Shown one piece after another: positions 1 to 6,998 of a stretch of 9,063 bases of DNA. The stretch's first letter is position 1, and each line of letters opens with the position of its first letter. The notes below the pieces were generated by a model. It did no database searches. It was given only the letters and a program-made list of their open reading frames with translations, and was not told the origin of the DNA. Made by a program: the position numbers and the translations under genes. Origin of the DNA: an uncultured Pedobacter sp. (lineage in GTDB: Bacteria; Bacteroidota; Bacteroidia; Sphingobacteriales; Sphingobacteriaceae); the NCBI GenBank assembly GCA_938008555.1, contig CALLKE010000214.1, forward strand, positions 1 to 9,063, written 5' to 3'.

Positions 1-76
1 AGATTATTATATCCTGAGTTAGATTATTTGTATCTGCAAAATCAAATTTGCAACAAATATCATATATAAGGTGTAA

Positions 77-153
77 GGGCGATTAGCTCAGCTGGTTAGA
101 GCGCTACGTTGACATCGTAGAGGTCGGTGGTTCGAGTCCACTATCGCCCACCA
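77..153 (+). tRNA. tRNA-Val (anticodon GAC), CCA encoded
   Basis: Full cloverleaf of 77 nt. The 7-bp acceptor stem is GGGCGAT/ATCGCCC. The D-stem is GCTC/GAGC. The anticodon stem is CTACG/CGTAG with loop TTGACAT, giving anticodon GAC (valine, GUC/GUU codons). The T-arm is GGTGG-TTCGAGT-CCACT with one G-T pair. The discriminator is A and the 3' CCA is encoded in the DNA. A short T-run (about 154-159) follows, which could help end transcription. No convincing promoter is visible in the 76 bases upstream. Confidence 0.97.
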
Positions 154-404
154 TTTTTTCGGGTTAATGCAAATAGTTGCTTCTAATCTAATTTGTTCCC
201 TCAGTTTATTATATCATTCATACCACAATTGAGAAAGTTAACTACCGCATTGTATCGGGCTGATTGATTTTAATAACACTAATTTTTAGATTGGTAATTA
301 AAATTGGCACCGTAAAAGGATATTAGTATAATGCTAAAATATTTTATTACTCTAGGGCGTGTTGAGATTATATAACAAGAAATAAAATATGTTATGCTGA
401 TTTT
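154..404. other. AT-rich gap between tRNA-Val and the IS5 remnant
   Basis: I see no open reading frame, RNA gene or clear repeat here. The sequence from about 354 (GGGCGTGTTGAGATTATATAAC) up to the old transposase start probably is the left end of the IS5-family element. No inverted copy of it was found at the right side, so the boundary is an inference. Confidence 0.5.
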
Positions 405-789
405 ATGAAAACATTGCATGAAAATCAGTATAACCTGATCAAGCCTTACCTTTCTGTATAACTTGGGAACAGAAAAATATCGAATTTGCCCTTCATTAAC
501 GCGGTGTTGTATGTGGCGGGAGAGGAAGCAAATAGCGGGCTTTGCTGCGAGAATTTGGTAATTGGCAGACCATTTATATGCGTCTCAAACAGTTGGGAGC
601 AGGGAGTTTTAGAGAGGTTATTTTTTGGTTCTTCAAAAAGGAAAAATTGATCAAAATTTCAATCATATTTCTTGGATTCCACGGTACCAGGCTCAAAGTA
701 GGAACCCTGAGGCGGTGGCACAGGAGTTTTAAAAAACGGCCCATAATCAATCGACAAATCACGGTTCGGATTCACCACAAAAATCCATA

Positions 790-1061
790 TATAGTAAATT
801 AAGTTGAGGTATGCCTCTCAAATATTCTACTAAAATCATATTAATATTTTCAGAAATACCAATAATTTATACAACTTGAGGTTGTTGCGAAACGGAAATC
901 TTGGGGTAATGTGGCTCAAAATATCCGCTCTCAAATCTCAGAATAAACCAGCGATTTTAGGGCGCAGGACATCCTCGGAACCTCTTGCGTTTCGCAACAG
1001 CCTTAGCTAAAGATTTTAAAGATTGTTATTCTATAGACAAACTCCAACTTAATTTACTATA
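790..1061. mobile_element. MITE-like insertion with 17-bp TIRs and TA duplication
   Basis: The sequence TATAGTAAATTAAGTTG at 790-806 is repeated as a perfect inverted copy at 1045-1061. The outermost TA on each side reads as a target duplication, leaving an element of about 268 bp. TA targets and this size fit a non-autonomous derivative of an IS630/Tc1-mariner element. The family is inferred from the target and not from any transposase, since no coding sequence remains inside. Deleting 792-1061 joins ATA (789-791) to GTT (1062) in the frame of the interrupted IS5 transposase, restoring the motif KIHI-VAA. This fixes both boundaries independently of the inverted repeats. The element carries another inverted-repeat unit in its middle. 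Confidence 0.87.
879..1003. mobile_element. inner inverted-repeat element nested in the MITE
   Basis: AGGTTGTTGCGAAACG at 879-894 matches the reverse complement of CGTTTCGCAACAGCCT at 988-1003 in 15 of 16 positions. The enclosed 125 bp looks richer in G and C than the surrounding DNA and has no open frame. The arrangement fits a second very short non-autonomous element inserted into the 790-1061 unit. No clean target duplication is visible (left flank ends TTG/TGA, right flank starts TAG/TTA). It could therefore also be an original internal hairpin part of the outer element. Confidence 0.6.
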
Positions 1062-1621
1062 GTTGCCGCGAATTATCATCTTGGATTAAGGTTTCGCCTG
1101 TCGCCTTGGTAGGCAAAATAGGCAGTAGCTTTTATTTAAAAATTGGGAGCATGATTAATAAATACCTATGGTGATGGATCCGTTTATGAGCGTCTATCCC
1201 TCCCGCCAATTCGTTTCAGACTGAGGGTTTCATCCTGTTGTTTCTCCAAAATCTAACCTTAGGCTTTATGATAAAACGACCCATAAACAACGCAATGAAA
1301 TCGAGAGTCTTTTTAGAAGGCTCAAAGCGTTCCGACGCGTCCTTTCACGGTCGAAAACTTTGTAGCTTTTATTCATATAGCAATCATTATAACTATGATC
1401 CTGTTAATACAGTTTAAGCTAAGTTTTGAGATAGTAAACTAATCCATTTAGCCGATCAAATATATGGTATTATAATAGCAGTCTGTGTTTTTAATAGTTG
1501 CTGTTTTCAAATCTATATGCTAAGAGCTGATGCTTTGTGGAATATTTTTTAGTATCTGATAATGATCTTATATTATCACGTCGCACCATCTTAGATTGTT
1601 TTAAATTTACCTAAGCTACCC

Positions 1622-1638
1622 TATAACATTTTGTTATA
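1622..1638. repeat. perfect 7-bp hairpin, 3-nt loop
   Basis: TATAACA-TTT-TGTTATA. The stem is all weak pairs except one G-C. On neither strand is it followed by a T-run, so I do not call it a terminator. Confidence 0.5.
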
Positions 1639-1915
1639 AAAATTTGGCTTCTACTTATTGCGAGATAATAATTATACATATAATTTTGTTCTAATTAATT
1701 CTTTGCTTATACCAAATATCAAATTTGGAATTATTTATGAAATTTATCTGTGAGACAACCAGATGTTGCTCTTATAATTTGAATTTTATTACTTTTTACA
1801 ACTAGGGTTATTTTTTGTTTGTCAAATTGTCTTAAAACATAAATAAGCTTGTAATTATATCACAAGACCCGTAAATTGAAGCGGCTTATTTGGATTAGTT
1901 TTAAGATGCTGTGCA

Positions 1916-1992
1916 GGTTGTAGAGATAAGGCACTAACTTGAAGTAGTGGGAAGGCTTAAGAATATAGTACCACGAATTTTTATCTACAACC
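1916..1992. repeat. 9-bp inverted repeat enclosing a small hairpin
   Basis: GGTTGTAGA (1916-1924) pairs perfectly with TCTACAACC (1984-1992). Between them, CACTA (1932-1936) can pair with TAGTG (1945-1949). The closing stem plus internal hairpin could be a structured RNA or the remains of a small repeat element. No known RNA family is recognised. Confidence 0.35.
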
Positions 1993-2057
1993 CGCGAGTA
2001 CAATTATAAGTTGTATTTATGATTGATGCAAGTAATTTTTCACATTTTTTTAATAAT

Positions 2058-2921
2058 TTATTTTTCTACATTGTCTTTAGTTAGAATCTGACGTTTGTTT
2101 GCCAGAGCGATACTGAGGTTCTTAGCTTTTTCTGGTATCATATCAGCTACAATTGCGGCTAGCTTAGCTTCTTTCATCGATTCAGCAATATCAACCAAAA
2201 TATCTCCCTGTAGTTCATCAAATATTTTGGCAGCGTCTTTGGATTTCATTGTTTCATAAACTCTGACTAACCGCATGATTTTTGAATTCTCACGCTTTTC
2301 ATATTCTTGGAGCATGGTTTTGAGTTTAATTTGTAGCTGTTGCAGATTTTCAACCTTCGCTTCAATATCTAGATTTATTGCAGTTAAAGCTGTCTCTTTA
2401 ACTTTTAACCACTCTTCTCTTTTCTCAATCTCTTCGCGTCTTTTTTGTAAATTCTCTAAAGTTTTAATAGTGCCATTATTAAATTCGCCATTAGTTAATT
2501 CTAAGATGCATTTCTCCATTATTTCTGCACGACCTGTGGTATTGAGCGAATTGCTGTTGTTTGGAGTTGTTGCGGTATTGTTGTTAGTGTCTTGACGAGT
2601 TTGAGTTATTTGCTGATTATTAGGTTGCATATCGGCAAGATTTGTCTGAGTTTTGATTATTGAAGTTGGATTTTTCTCGTTTGCTGTTTGAAGTGGAATA
2701 TTATTAGATTGGGTTGTGATAATTTGTTGATTATCCACATTATTTGATGGATTAATTTCTTTGTTTTGTTCGTTAGAAGTATTAGATTCATCAGTGTTTT
2801 TATCTGGTTTTAAATCAGTATTCGCAATTGCTTGAAGATCAATTCTATTGGCTGTATCAAAGCCTTTTAAGCAAAAAAACGTTGCTAGTATAACTATGAC
2901 ATAAGGTAGAACTTTGAGCAT
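2058..2921 (-). CDS. motE: MotE-like flagellar motility protein (MgtE-N-like C-terminus)
   Basis: 287 residues. A hydrophobic N-terminus (about 4-20) acts as signal anchor or uncleaved export signal. A low-complexity linker (about 35-130) is very rich in Asn, Gln and Thr. A charged helical, probably coiled-coil segment (about 150-214, LQKRREEIEKREEW) follows. The C-terminal domain (about 216-275) carries the signature YETMKSKDAAKIFDEL and later ESMKEAKLAAIVADMIPEKA, the pattern shared by MotE and the magnesium-transporter intracellular N-domain. In Sinorhizobium MotE is a periplasmic chaperone for the stator protein MotC. No motC lies in this window, so the exact partner is unknown. It is the last gene of the cluster, 74 nt after the DUF6468 gene. 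An AGG six to seven bases before the ATG is a weak ribosome-binding site. Many other flagellar loci list this family only as a hypothetical or FlaA-locus protein. Confidence 0.82.
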   Translation of the reverse strand: MLKVLPYVIVILATFFCLKGFDTANRIDLQAIANTDLKPDKNTDESNTSNEQNKEINPSNNVDNQQIITTQSNNIPLQTANEKNPTSIIKTQTNLADMQPNNQQITQTRQDTNNNTATTPNNSNSLNTTGRAEIMEKCILELTNGEFNNGTIKTLENLQKRREEIEKREEWLKVKETALTAINLDIEAKVENLQQLQIKLKTMLQEYEKRENSKIMRLVRVYETMKSKDAAKIFDELQGDILVDIAESMKEAKLAAIVADMIPEKAKNLSIALANKRQILTKDNVEK

Positions 2922-2995
2922 AACAAACCTATTGAATCTTTTGTTTTGATGGTTGATATTTTATTTTGAACATTTGATTAAGCGAATTTATTGCA

Positions 2996-3610
2996 TTAAT
3001 TTTTGTTAGCACTTTTGTTGGTTACTATTCCGCTATTAGTTTTGGTTTGTTTGATTTTAGGCATTTTCATATTTTGGTTTGGATTGTCTGATGTTATATC
3101 AGATAATCCTTCAATTTCATTTAAAAAATTAATATTTCTAGGTTCTGGTTTTTGAGTCATTACATTATCATGGTTTTTAGTAGATTTTCTTTGTTGGGGA
3201 TTCGAAATTATTGATTTCGGTTTTTGTTTTGGTTTTTTGACAATATTTATATTAGCACTGTGTTCAAGAGAGTGCTGGAGAAATGATATTGTTTCTTTGG
3301 CATTAATTACATTTCGATCCAATTTGGACGCAAGTTTTTCTCCAATATCCACAATAAAATACAGATCATTGACCATTTCTTCAGATTTTTGAATTTGAGT
3401 TTTCAAAGTGGTGGCGGCAGTAGTTGTTGTTTCTTTGAGTTCTGCTATATTCCGATGAGTTGTAACTAGAGCGGCGTCAAAAGTTTGGATTAACGACATA
3501 ATTTCTTTGCGATTACTTTTTAGTTCGATGATCCGATTATGCAGGCGCCAACAGAACCAGATCGTGCATAGCAAGGTGATTAAAATTACTAATTCTAAAA
3601 ATATTTGCAT
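2996..3610 (-). CDS. DUF6468 flagellar-cluster membrane protein
   Basis: 204 residues. One N-terminal transmembrane helix (about 4-21, LELVILITLLCTIWFCWRL) leads into a long helical region. In that region LIQTFDAAL (40-48), a Thr/Ala-rich stretch and QIQKSEEMVNDLYFIVDIGEKLASKL match the pattern I know for DUF6468, a family found between fliM and motE in alphaproteobacterial flagellar operons. The function is unknown. Position and topology (short N-terminus, anchor, helical domain) suggest a basal-body or stator accessory role. From about residue 120 the C-terminus is a Lys/Gln/Asn-rich, probably disordered tail. The start is the only nearby ATG. No clear Shine-Dalgarno precedes it, only an AT-rich tract. 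It is separated from fliM by 147 nt, wide enough for an internal promoter, though none is convincing. Confidence 0.8.
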   Translation of the reverse strand: MQIFLELVILITLLCTIWFCWRLHNRIIELKSNRKEIMSLIQTFDAALVTTHRNIAELKETTTTAATTLKTQIQKSEEMVNDLYFIVDIGEKLASKLDRNVINAKETISFLQHSLEHSANINIVKKPKQKPKSIISNPQQRKSTKNHDNVMTQKPEPRNINFLNEIEGLSDITSDNPNQNMKMPKIKQTKTNSGIVTNKSANKN

Positions 3611-3757
3611 TTTATATATAAGAATGTTTGGTTGATGGTATACAAATAATATTATGATTTTTAGTTTAATTGCTAAATGTCAGTTTGCATTATGGTTAAT
3701 CTAAATACACATTATAGTTCTGTACTATTACGTTTGGTTTTCATTATTGGTGGGACT

Positions 3758-4756
3758 CTAATTTTGGTCAAGAAAGCCTCCGATCTTGATTGCCATATAT
3801 TGTCCTGATTGGCCCAGTTGGCCATAGCCTAGAGTTTTGCCGCTTACTTTAAGATTTATATCATCATCTGCAGTTTGATTAATAATGATAGTATCGCCAA
3901 TTCGGAGTTTGCTTGCGTTATGAAGAGTGATGCTGGTGGTGCTGATCTCTGCAACTATTATTGCATCTAGAGTTTTTATTCTATTCAACAATTTCTCTCG
4001 TAATAATGTACTGTTATTTTGGTTGTTACTAACGCTTTTATGGATTGCAGCGGAGGCTGCCAAATATGCTAGATCAGGCATTAGATTTTGATCCCAAATC
4101 AGTGTAATAGGTTGCATTTGCTCAGCATTGCAAAAGCTGATTTGGTTGGTGATTATCCAAGTTTCGTCGGCAAAAGATGTGATGTGACTAGCATCTAGGT
4201 CGATTTTATATATTGTAGACTGTGCTTGCGACATCTGCATAAAAAGTTTGTTGAAAGCGTTGCAGAAAATTTCGCTTAAATCGTGCAGAAAAGAAATTTC
4301 CACTGCGCTGAGGGCGCGATTCACGATTTCGAGATCATTAGTCGATCCCCCGCCCAGCATAACTTGAAGGAGATAGTACAATAAGCTTTTATCTAGCAAA
4401 ATAACACAATTAGCTTCGGTGCCATTTAAATTTAGAGTTATTGCAACTGTCTCCGAGGCGATTTGTTTTTGGAATTCATTCCACTGTATTAAACTGGCAT
4501 GATCATGTTTCTGTACTACTAAACTGTTGGATACTTTATCGCGTAGGAGATTATTAAGTTTTTCAGCATAATAGTGAGTAATATTATTTACTGCATTGGG
4601 GTCTAGTTTAAGTTTTTTTTGCGATAATAGCGGAGAAATAGGTTTGCGGTTATTTTGCAAATTGGGTTTAATATTCTTTAATTGATTATTTTTGAATATT
4701 GCCGAATCTATACTCTGTTGGTTGCTGCTTGTTATATTTTCTTGAGTTTTAGTCAT
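3758..4756 (-). CDS. fliM: flagellar motor switch protein FliM
   Basis: 332 residues, normal for alphaproteobacterial FliM. FliM forms the middle of the cytoplasmic C-ring, binding FliG above and FliN below, and sets rotation direction. The middle domain contains VILLDKSLLYYLLQVMLGGG (118-137) with the glycine motif GGGS (135-138) at the position of the FliG-contacting GGxG. NRALSAVEISFLHDL (146-160) matches the conserved R-x-x-T/S-x-x-E helix. The C-terminal SPOA domain (about 255-326) ends LGYGQLGQSGQYMAIKI, as in FliM/FliN proteins. The first 45 residues are Asn/Gln/Ser-rich and lack the usual LSQxEIDALL-type CheY-binding helix. It lies 39 nt after fliL, most likely in the same transcript. 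A secretion-system SctQ homologue is less likely given the neighbours. Confidence 0.9.
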   Translation of the reverse strand: MTKTQENITSSNQQSIDSAIFKNNQLKNIKPNLQNNRKPISPLLSQKKLKLDPNAVNNITHYYAEKLNNLLRDKVSNSLVVQKHDHASLIQWNEFQKQIASETVAITLNLNGTEANCVILLDKSLLYYLLQVMLGGGSTNDLEIVNRALSAVEISFLHDLSEIFCNAFNKLFMQMSQAQSTIYKIDLDASHITSFADETWIITNQISFCNAEQMQPITLIWDQNLMPDLAYLAASAAIHKSVSNNQNNSTLLREKLLNRIKTLDAIIVAEISTTSITLHNASKLRIGDTIIINQTADDDINLKVSGKTLGYGQLGQSGQYMAIKIGGFLDQN

Positions 4757-4795
4757 GATTATTTTTTATAAATTAATTGGGTTACCTAGCAAAAA

Positions 4796-5350
4796 TCACT
4801 GCATTAGTATGTTAGTAAATAACACATCATTTATCTGAGCTGGTTTTATTATATCATTGATGCGTAGCAAAAGCTCTTTTCTCAACTTGTAAAGTCCGAA
4901 CGACCCTTGAATATCTTCAGCTCTTAAGCTTCTGACATAGGTAATAATGATGTCGCGTATTACTGGCTCTTGAGTTTTGATTGCGTTTACACTATTTTTA
5001 GGTATCCGAAAAGTTATATCAAGTTTTAGAAGCATTTTATTGCGCCCGTTACTGTCAATTGTGCTGAGGATTTCACGCATATCAAAAAATGCGTCTATGC
5101 CATCGCCTGCGTCTGTTGCTATCTGTTTTTCTTTTTCTATTTGCTTATCTGCTGTTTTATTAGAATAAAACAAATAAGTTATTATCACGATCAATAATAA
5201 TCCTAGTCCTATCATGGTAAAAAATAAAATTACTTTTTTATTTTTTACCACTTCCTGATAGCTGTTTTCTATAGTATTATATCCATCGTTCTGAGCTTCT
5301 TTTGGTTTCTCATTATTTGTTTCATATATATTGTTATTTTGCATAGACAT
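4796..5350 (-). CDS. fliL: flagellar basal body-associated protein FliL
   Basis: 184 residues with the classical FliL layout. A polar cytoplasmic N-terminus (1-37) is followed by a single transmembrane helix (about 39-62, ILFFTMIGLGLLLIVIITYL), a charged linker, and a periplasmic FliL domain (about 84-184). The end of that domain shows the family pattern: IIITYVRSLRAEDIQGSFGL, then LRKELLLRINDIIKP and DVLFTNILMQ at the C-terminus. FliL surrounds and supports the stator units at the basal body. It is the first gene of the minus-strand cluster, so the promoter should lie in 5351-5486. A second Met at residue 3 is an alternative start. Neither start has a clear Shine-Dalgarno sequence. Confidence 0.9.
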   Translation of the reverse strand: MSMQNNNIYETNNEKPKEAQNDGYNTIENSYQEVVKNKKVILFFTMIGLGLLLIVIITYLFYSNKTADKQIEKEKQIATDAGDGIDAFFDMREILSTIDSNGRNKMLLKLDITFRIPKNSVNAIKTQEPVIRDIIITYVRSLRAEDIQGSFGLYKLRKELLLRINDIIKPAQINDVLFTNILMQ

Positions 5351-5486
5351 TTGTTTATAGGATAACTTGTTACATAATAGGTACGAAAATAAAATGCTTT
5401 TGTAAACTAAACTTTTATACTAAATTGTATTTTTAAGGAAGTAGCTCAATATACAAAAAAAAGAATAACGCATTATAATTAAAATT
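5351..5486. promoter_or_regulatory. divergent intergenic region, fliL and zinc-finger gene
   Basis: This 136-base AT-rich region separates the minus-strand flagellar cluster from the plus-strand zinc-finger gene and must serve both unless either is read from further away. On the plus strand a perfect TATAAT lies at 5474-5479, with TATACA (5450-5455, four of six to TTGACA) 18 bases ahead. A second -10-like TATACT sits at 5416-5421 without a good -35. For the minus strand I see no strong sigma-70 or sigma-54 (GG-N10-GC) match. Confidence 0.4.
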
Positions 5487-5651
5487 ATGCCTCAGGATAA
5501 TAGAACCAATACAGCTGTAGAAAAGGTGGAATGTGATGGTCAGGTTAACCTTCCTCATCCTAAAGTATATTTGCATTTCGATGCTAATGGTGTTGTAATT
5601 TGTCCATACTGTGGTAAAAAATTTCAGTTAGATTACGCAAAAACAAATTGA
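5487..5651 (+). CDS. zf-CHCC zinc-finger protein, NDUFS6-like
   Basis: 54 residues. The C-terminal half matches the zf-CHCC family pattern: VECDG (Cys16), LPHPKVYLHFD (His24), then VVICPYCGKKFQL (Cys39 and Cys42), giving a C-x7-H-x14-C-x2-C zinc site. This family is widespread in alphaproteobacteria and is homologous to mitochondrial complex I subunit NDUFS6. The bacterial protein is thought to be associated with NADH dehydrogenase, but that role is by homology. A perfect TATAAT ends only seven bases before the ATG, and there is no Shine-Dalgarno sequence, so the transcript may be leaderless. It reads toward lysC, with 51 nt between them. Confidence 0.87.
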   Translation: MPQDNRTNTAVEKVECDGQVNLPHPKVYLHFDANGVVICPYCGKKFQLDYAKTN

Positions 5652-5702
5652 TTTTAAATTTACTAAAGGTATATATGGAATTGTGGCTTATGCAAAAAAG
5701 GG

Positions 5703-6953
5703 ATGGTGCAGCAAATGAACGATAAATTCTATAATTCACAGATGGTGGTGCAAAAGTTTGGAGGAACTTCTGTTGGGAGTGTTGAAAAAATCCATCATGT
5801 TGCTAGAATTATCGCTGCTGAATATGCTAAGAATCCGGTAGTGGTAGTGGTTTCGGCGATGGCTGGGGTTACTGATCAACTTGTTTCTTATGTTGATCAA
5901 ATAGATAAAACCAGGTCTTTTGCTCATCTTCCAGGATATAACGCTGAGTATGATATAATCCTAGCTGCTGGAGAGCAAGTTACTTGTGGGTTATTAGCTG
6001 TTGCATTGATGCAACTTGGTTATCAGGCTCGTTCTTATCTCGGATGGCAAGTTCCTATTAATACTGATAGCCATTATTCCCAAGCTAAAATTATTGATAT
6101 ACCATCGAAAAATATTGAAGATTCTTTAAAACGTAAAGAGATTCCAATTATAGCAGGTTTTCAAGGAGTTTGTGGTGATCGAGTGATGACTTTGGGCCGA
6201 GGGGGGTCGGACACAACAGCGGCAGCTTTGGCAGCAGCTTTTAATGCCCAAAGATGTGATATTTTTACCGATGTTAATGGTGTATATGATGCTGATCCAA
6301 GATTTGTACCGAATGCTAATAAACTTGATTACATTACATATCAAGAGATGTTGGCGATGGCAGCTGCAGGAGCAAAAGTTCTCCACCCAAGGGCTGCAGC
6401 GATTGCGATGCAATATAATATAGATCTACGTATTCTATCGACATTTTTTGAAGCAAACTCTGATGATTCAATTAATGGAACTATTATAAAACAAAAAAAG
6501 GCAAATATGGAAACTAAAACAATAGCAGCTATTGTGAATAACAATAAGGTTATCACTATTATCTTAAATAGAATTACTAATATTAGCAGAATAATAAATA
6601 GTTTAAACGAAGCCAGTATTTCACTTGACGGATTTTGTCTTTGCAACGATATGGCAGTTCTAGCTTTTGCTCAAGAAAGCAGTGGTAGAGCAATAGCGTC
6701 TCTCAATAATCTAGTAGAATATTACGACAATAAAATAATACGAGAAGATTTAGCAACTGTATCGATTGTGGGAGTTGGTATAAAAAATAAATTGGATATT
6801 TTGGGTAAGGCTTTGCAATTGATTGCAGAAAATAGTTTTAAACTAGAATTATTTAATGCTGCAGATGATCGTATAACATTTTTTGTTTCTATCACAGAAT
6901 ATGCTAGTTTAGCGCAAATTTTCTATGATTATTTTATTGCTGCTAAGACTTGA
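5703..6953 (+). CDS. lysC: aspartate kinase
   Basis: 416 residues, close to the usual 400-411 for a monofunctional aspartokinase. It phosphorylates aspartate with ATP, the first step toward lysine, diaminopimelate (for peptidoglycan), threonine and methionine. The kinase domain has VQKFGGTSVGS (16-26), SAMAGVTDQL (51-60), the catalytic/nucleotide motif GRGGSDTTA (166-174), FTDVNGVYDADPR (188-200) and AKVLHPRAA. The C-terminus holds two ACT-like repeats (about 275-335 and 350-412), but where related enzymes read VDMI-Q and ISTSEIKIS, this one has LDGFCLCND and LFNAADDRITFF. The start is uncertain: ATGs at 5703, 5715 and 5742 are in frame. AAGGG abuts 5703 and is 12 nt from 5715, and the 5742 start would give the typical short N-terminus MVVQKFGGTS. 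It may share a transcript with the zinc-finger gene. Confidence 0.95.
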   Translation: MVQQMNDKFYNSQMVVQKFGGTSVGSVEKIHHVARIIAAEYAKNPVVVVVSAMAGVTDQLVSYVDQIDKTRSFAHLPGYNAEYDIILAAGEQVTCGLLAVALMQLGYQARSYLGWQVPINTDSHYSQAKIIDIPSKNIEDSLKRKEIPIIAGFQGVCGDRVMTLGRGGSDTTAAALAAAFNAQRCDIFTDVNGVYDADPRFVPNANKLDYITYQEMLAMAAAGAKVLHPRAAAIAMQYNIDLRILSTFFEANSDDSINGTIIKQKKANMETKTIAAIVNNNKVITIILNRITNISRIINSLNEASISLDGFCLCNDMAVLAFAQESSGRAIASLNNLVEYYDNKIIREDLATVSIVGVGIKNKLDILGKALQLIAENSFKLELFNAADDRITFFVSITEYASLAQIFYDYFIAAKT

Positions 6954-6961
6954 TTTTTAGC

Positions 6962-6987
6962 AAATGAAATAAAAAATTTCATTTTTT
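6962..6987 (+). terminator. weak hairpin terminator after lysC
   Basis: AAATGAAAT (6962-6970) pairs perfectly with ATTTCATTT (6976-6984) around an AAAAA loop, and T residues continue to 6987. The stem has one G-C pair, so it is weak, but its place nine bases after the stop and just before the rRNA promoter suits a terminator. Confidence 0.5.
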
Positions 6988-6998
6988 GAAAAATTAGC

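Larger units (their letters stand above)
405..1442 (+). pseudogene. decayed IS5-family transposase, split by a nested insertion
   Basis: Near full-length DDE transposase remnant of the IS5 family, IS427-like by overall motif pattern. Without the 270-bp insertion it is 768 nt, about 256 codons, the usual size for this group. It starts MKTLHENQYNLIKPYL and meets a stop at 459. It goes on in the same frame as FINAVLYVAGEE (from 492), shifts frame near 540 to LREFGNWQTIYMRLKQ, and shifts back near 660 to LDSTV (first catalytic Asp at 675). KSRFGFTTKIHI then runs up to 791, with stops at 699, 708 and 744. After the insertion it resumes as VAANYHLGLRFRLSPW (1062). A DGSVYE block near 1174 probably holds the second Asp. 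YDKTTHKQRNEIESLFRRLKAFRRV (1267 on) holds the catalytic Glu region, written here only to show the family signature, and the remnant ends VAFIHIAIII through the stop at 1440-1442. Several stops and at least three shifts make it inactive. An 86-codon open frame at 542-802 is just one fragment of it. Confidence 0.9.
1443..2057. other. non-coding gap downstream of the flagellar cluster
   Basis: This 615-base stretch is AT-rich and holds no open frame I can support on either strand. What is visible is small: a perfect 7-bp hairpin (1622-1638), a 6-bp hairpin (1712-1728) and a long-range 9-bp inverted repeat around 1916-1992. It probably also contains the 3' untranslated end of the minus-strand flagellar transcript. 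No clear rho-independent terminator is seen directly after motE. Confidence 0.6.

Noticed and set aside
542..802. 86-codon open frame on the plus strand
   Set aside because: Its first part is one frame of the ruined IS5 transposase (LREFGNWQTIYMRLK) and the rest reads the wrong frame and runs into the inserted element; not a gene.
1491..1589. 32-residue open frame on the minus strand (MVRRDNIRSL...)
   Set aside because: Too short, no ribosome-binding site, no family recognised; expected by chance.
1443..2057. Possible tmRNA, RNase P or SRP RNA in the gap
   Set aside because: Looked for the characteristic ends and conserved cores of these RNAs and saw none; only small hairpins are present.
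2275..2595. 106-codon plus-strand frame opposite motE
   Set aside because: Antisense shadow of the low-complexity and coiled-coil part of motE; no plausible protein features of its own.
3611..3757. Internal promoter between fliM and the DUF6468 gene
   Set aside because: A TATAAT occurs on the minus strand but no -35 lies at a fitting distance, and such -10 boxes are common in AT-rich DNA.
6126..6646. Two minus-strand frames (95 and 101 codons) opposite lysC
   Set aside because: Antisense shadows of a well-supported gene; Cys- and Ile-rich composition mirrors the lysC codons.
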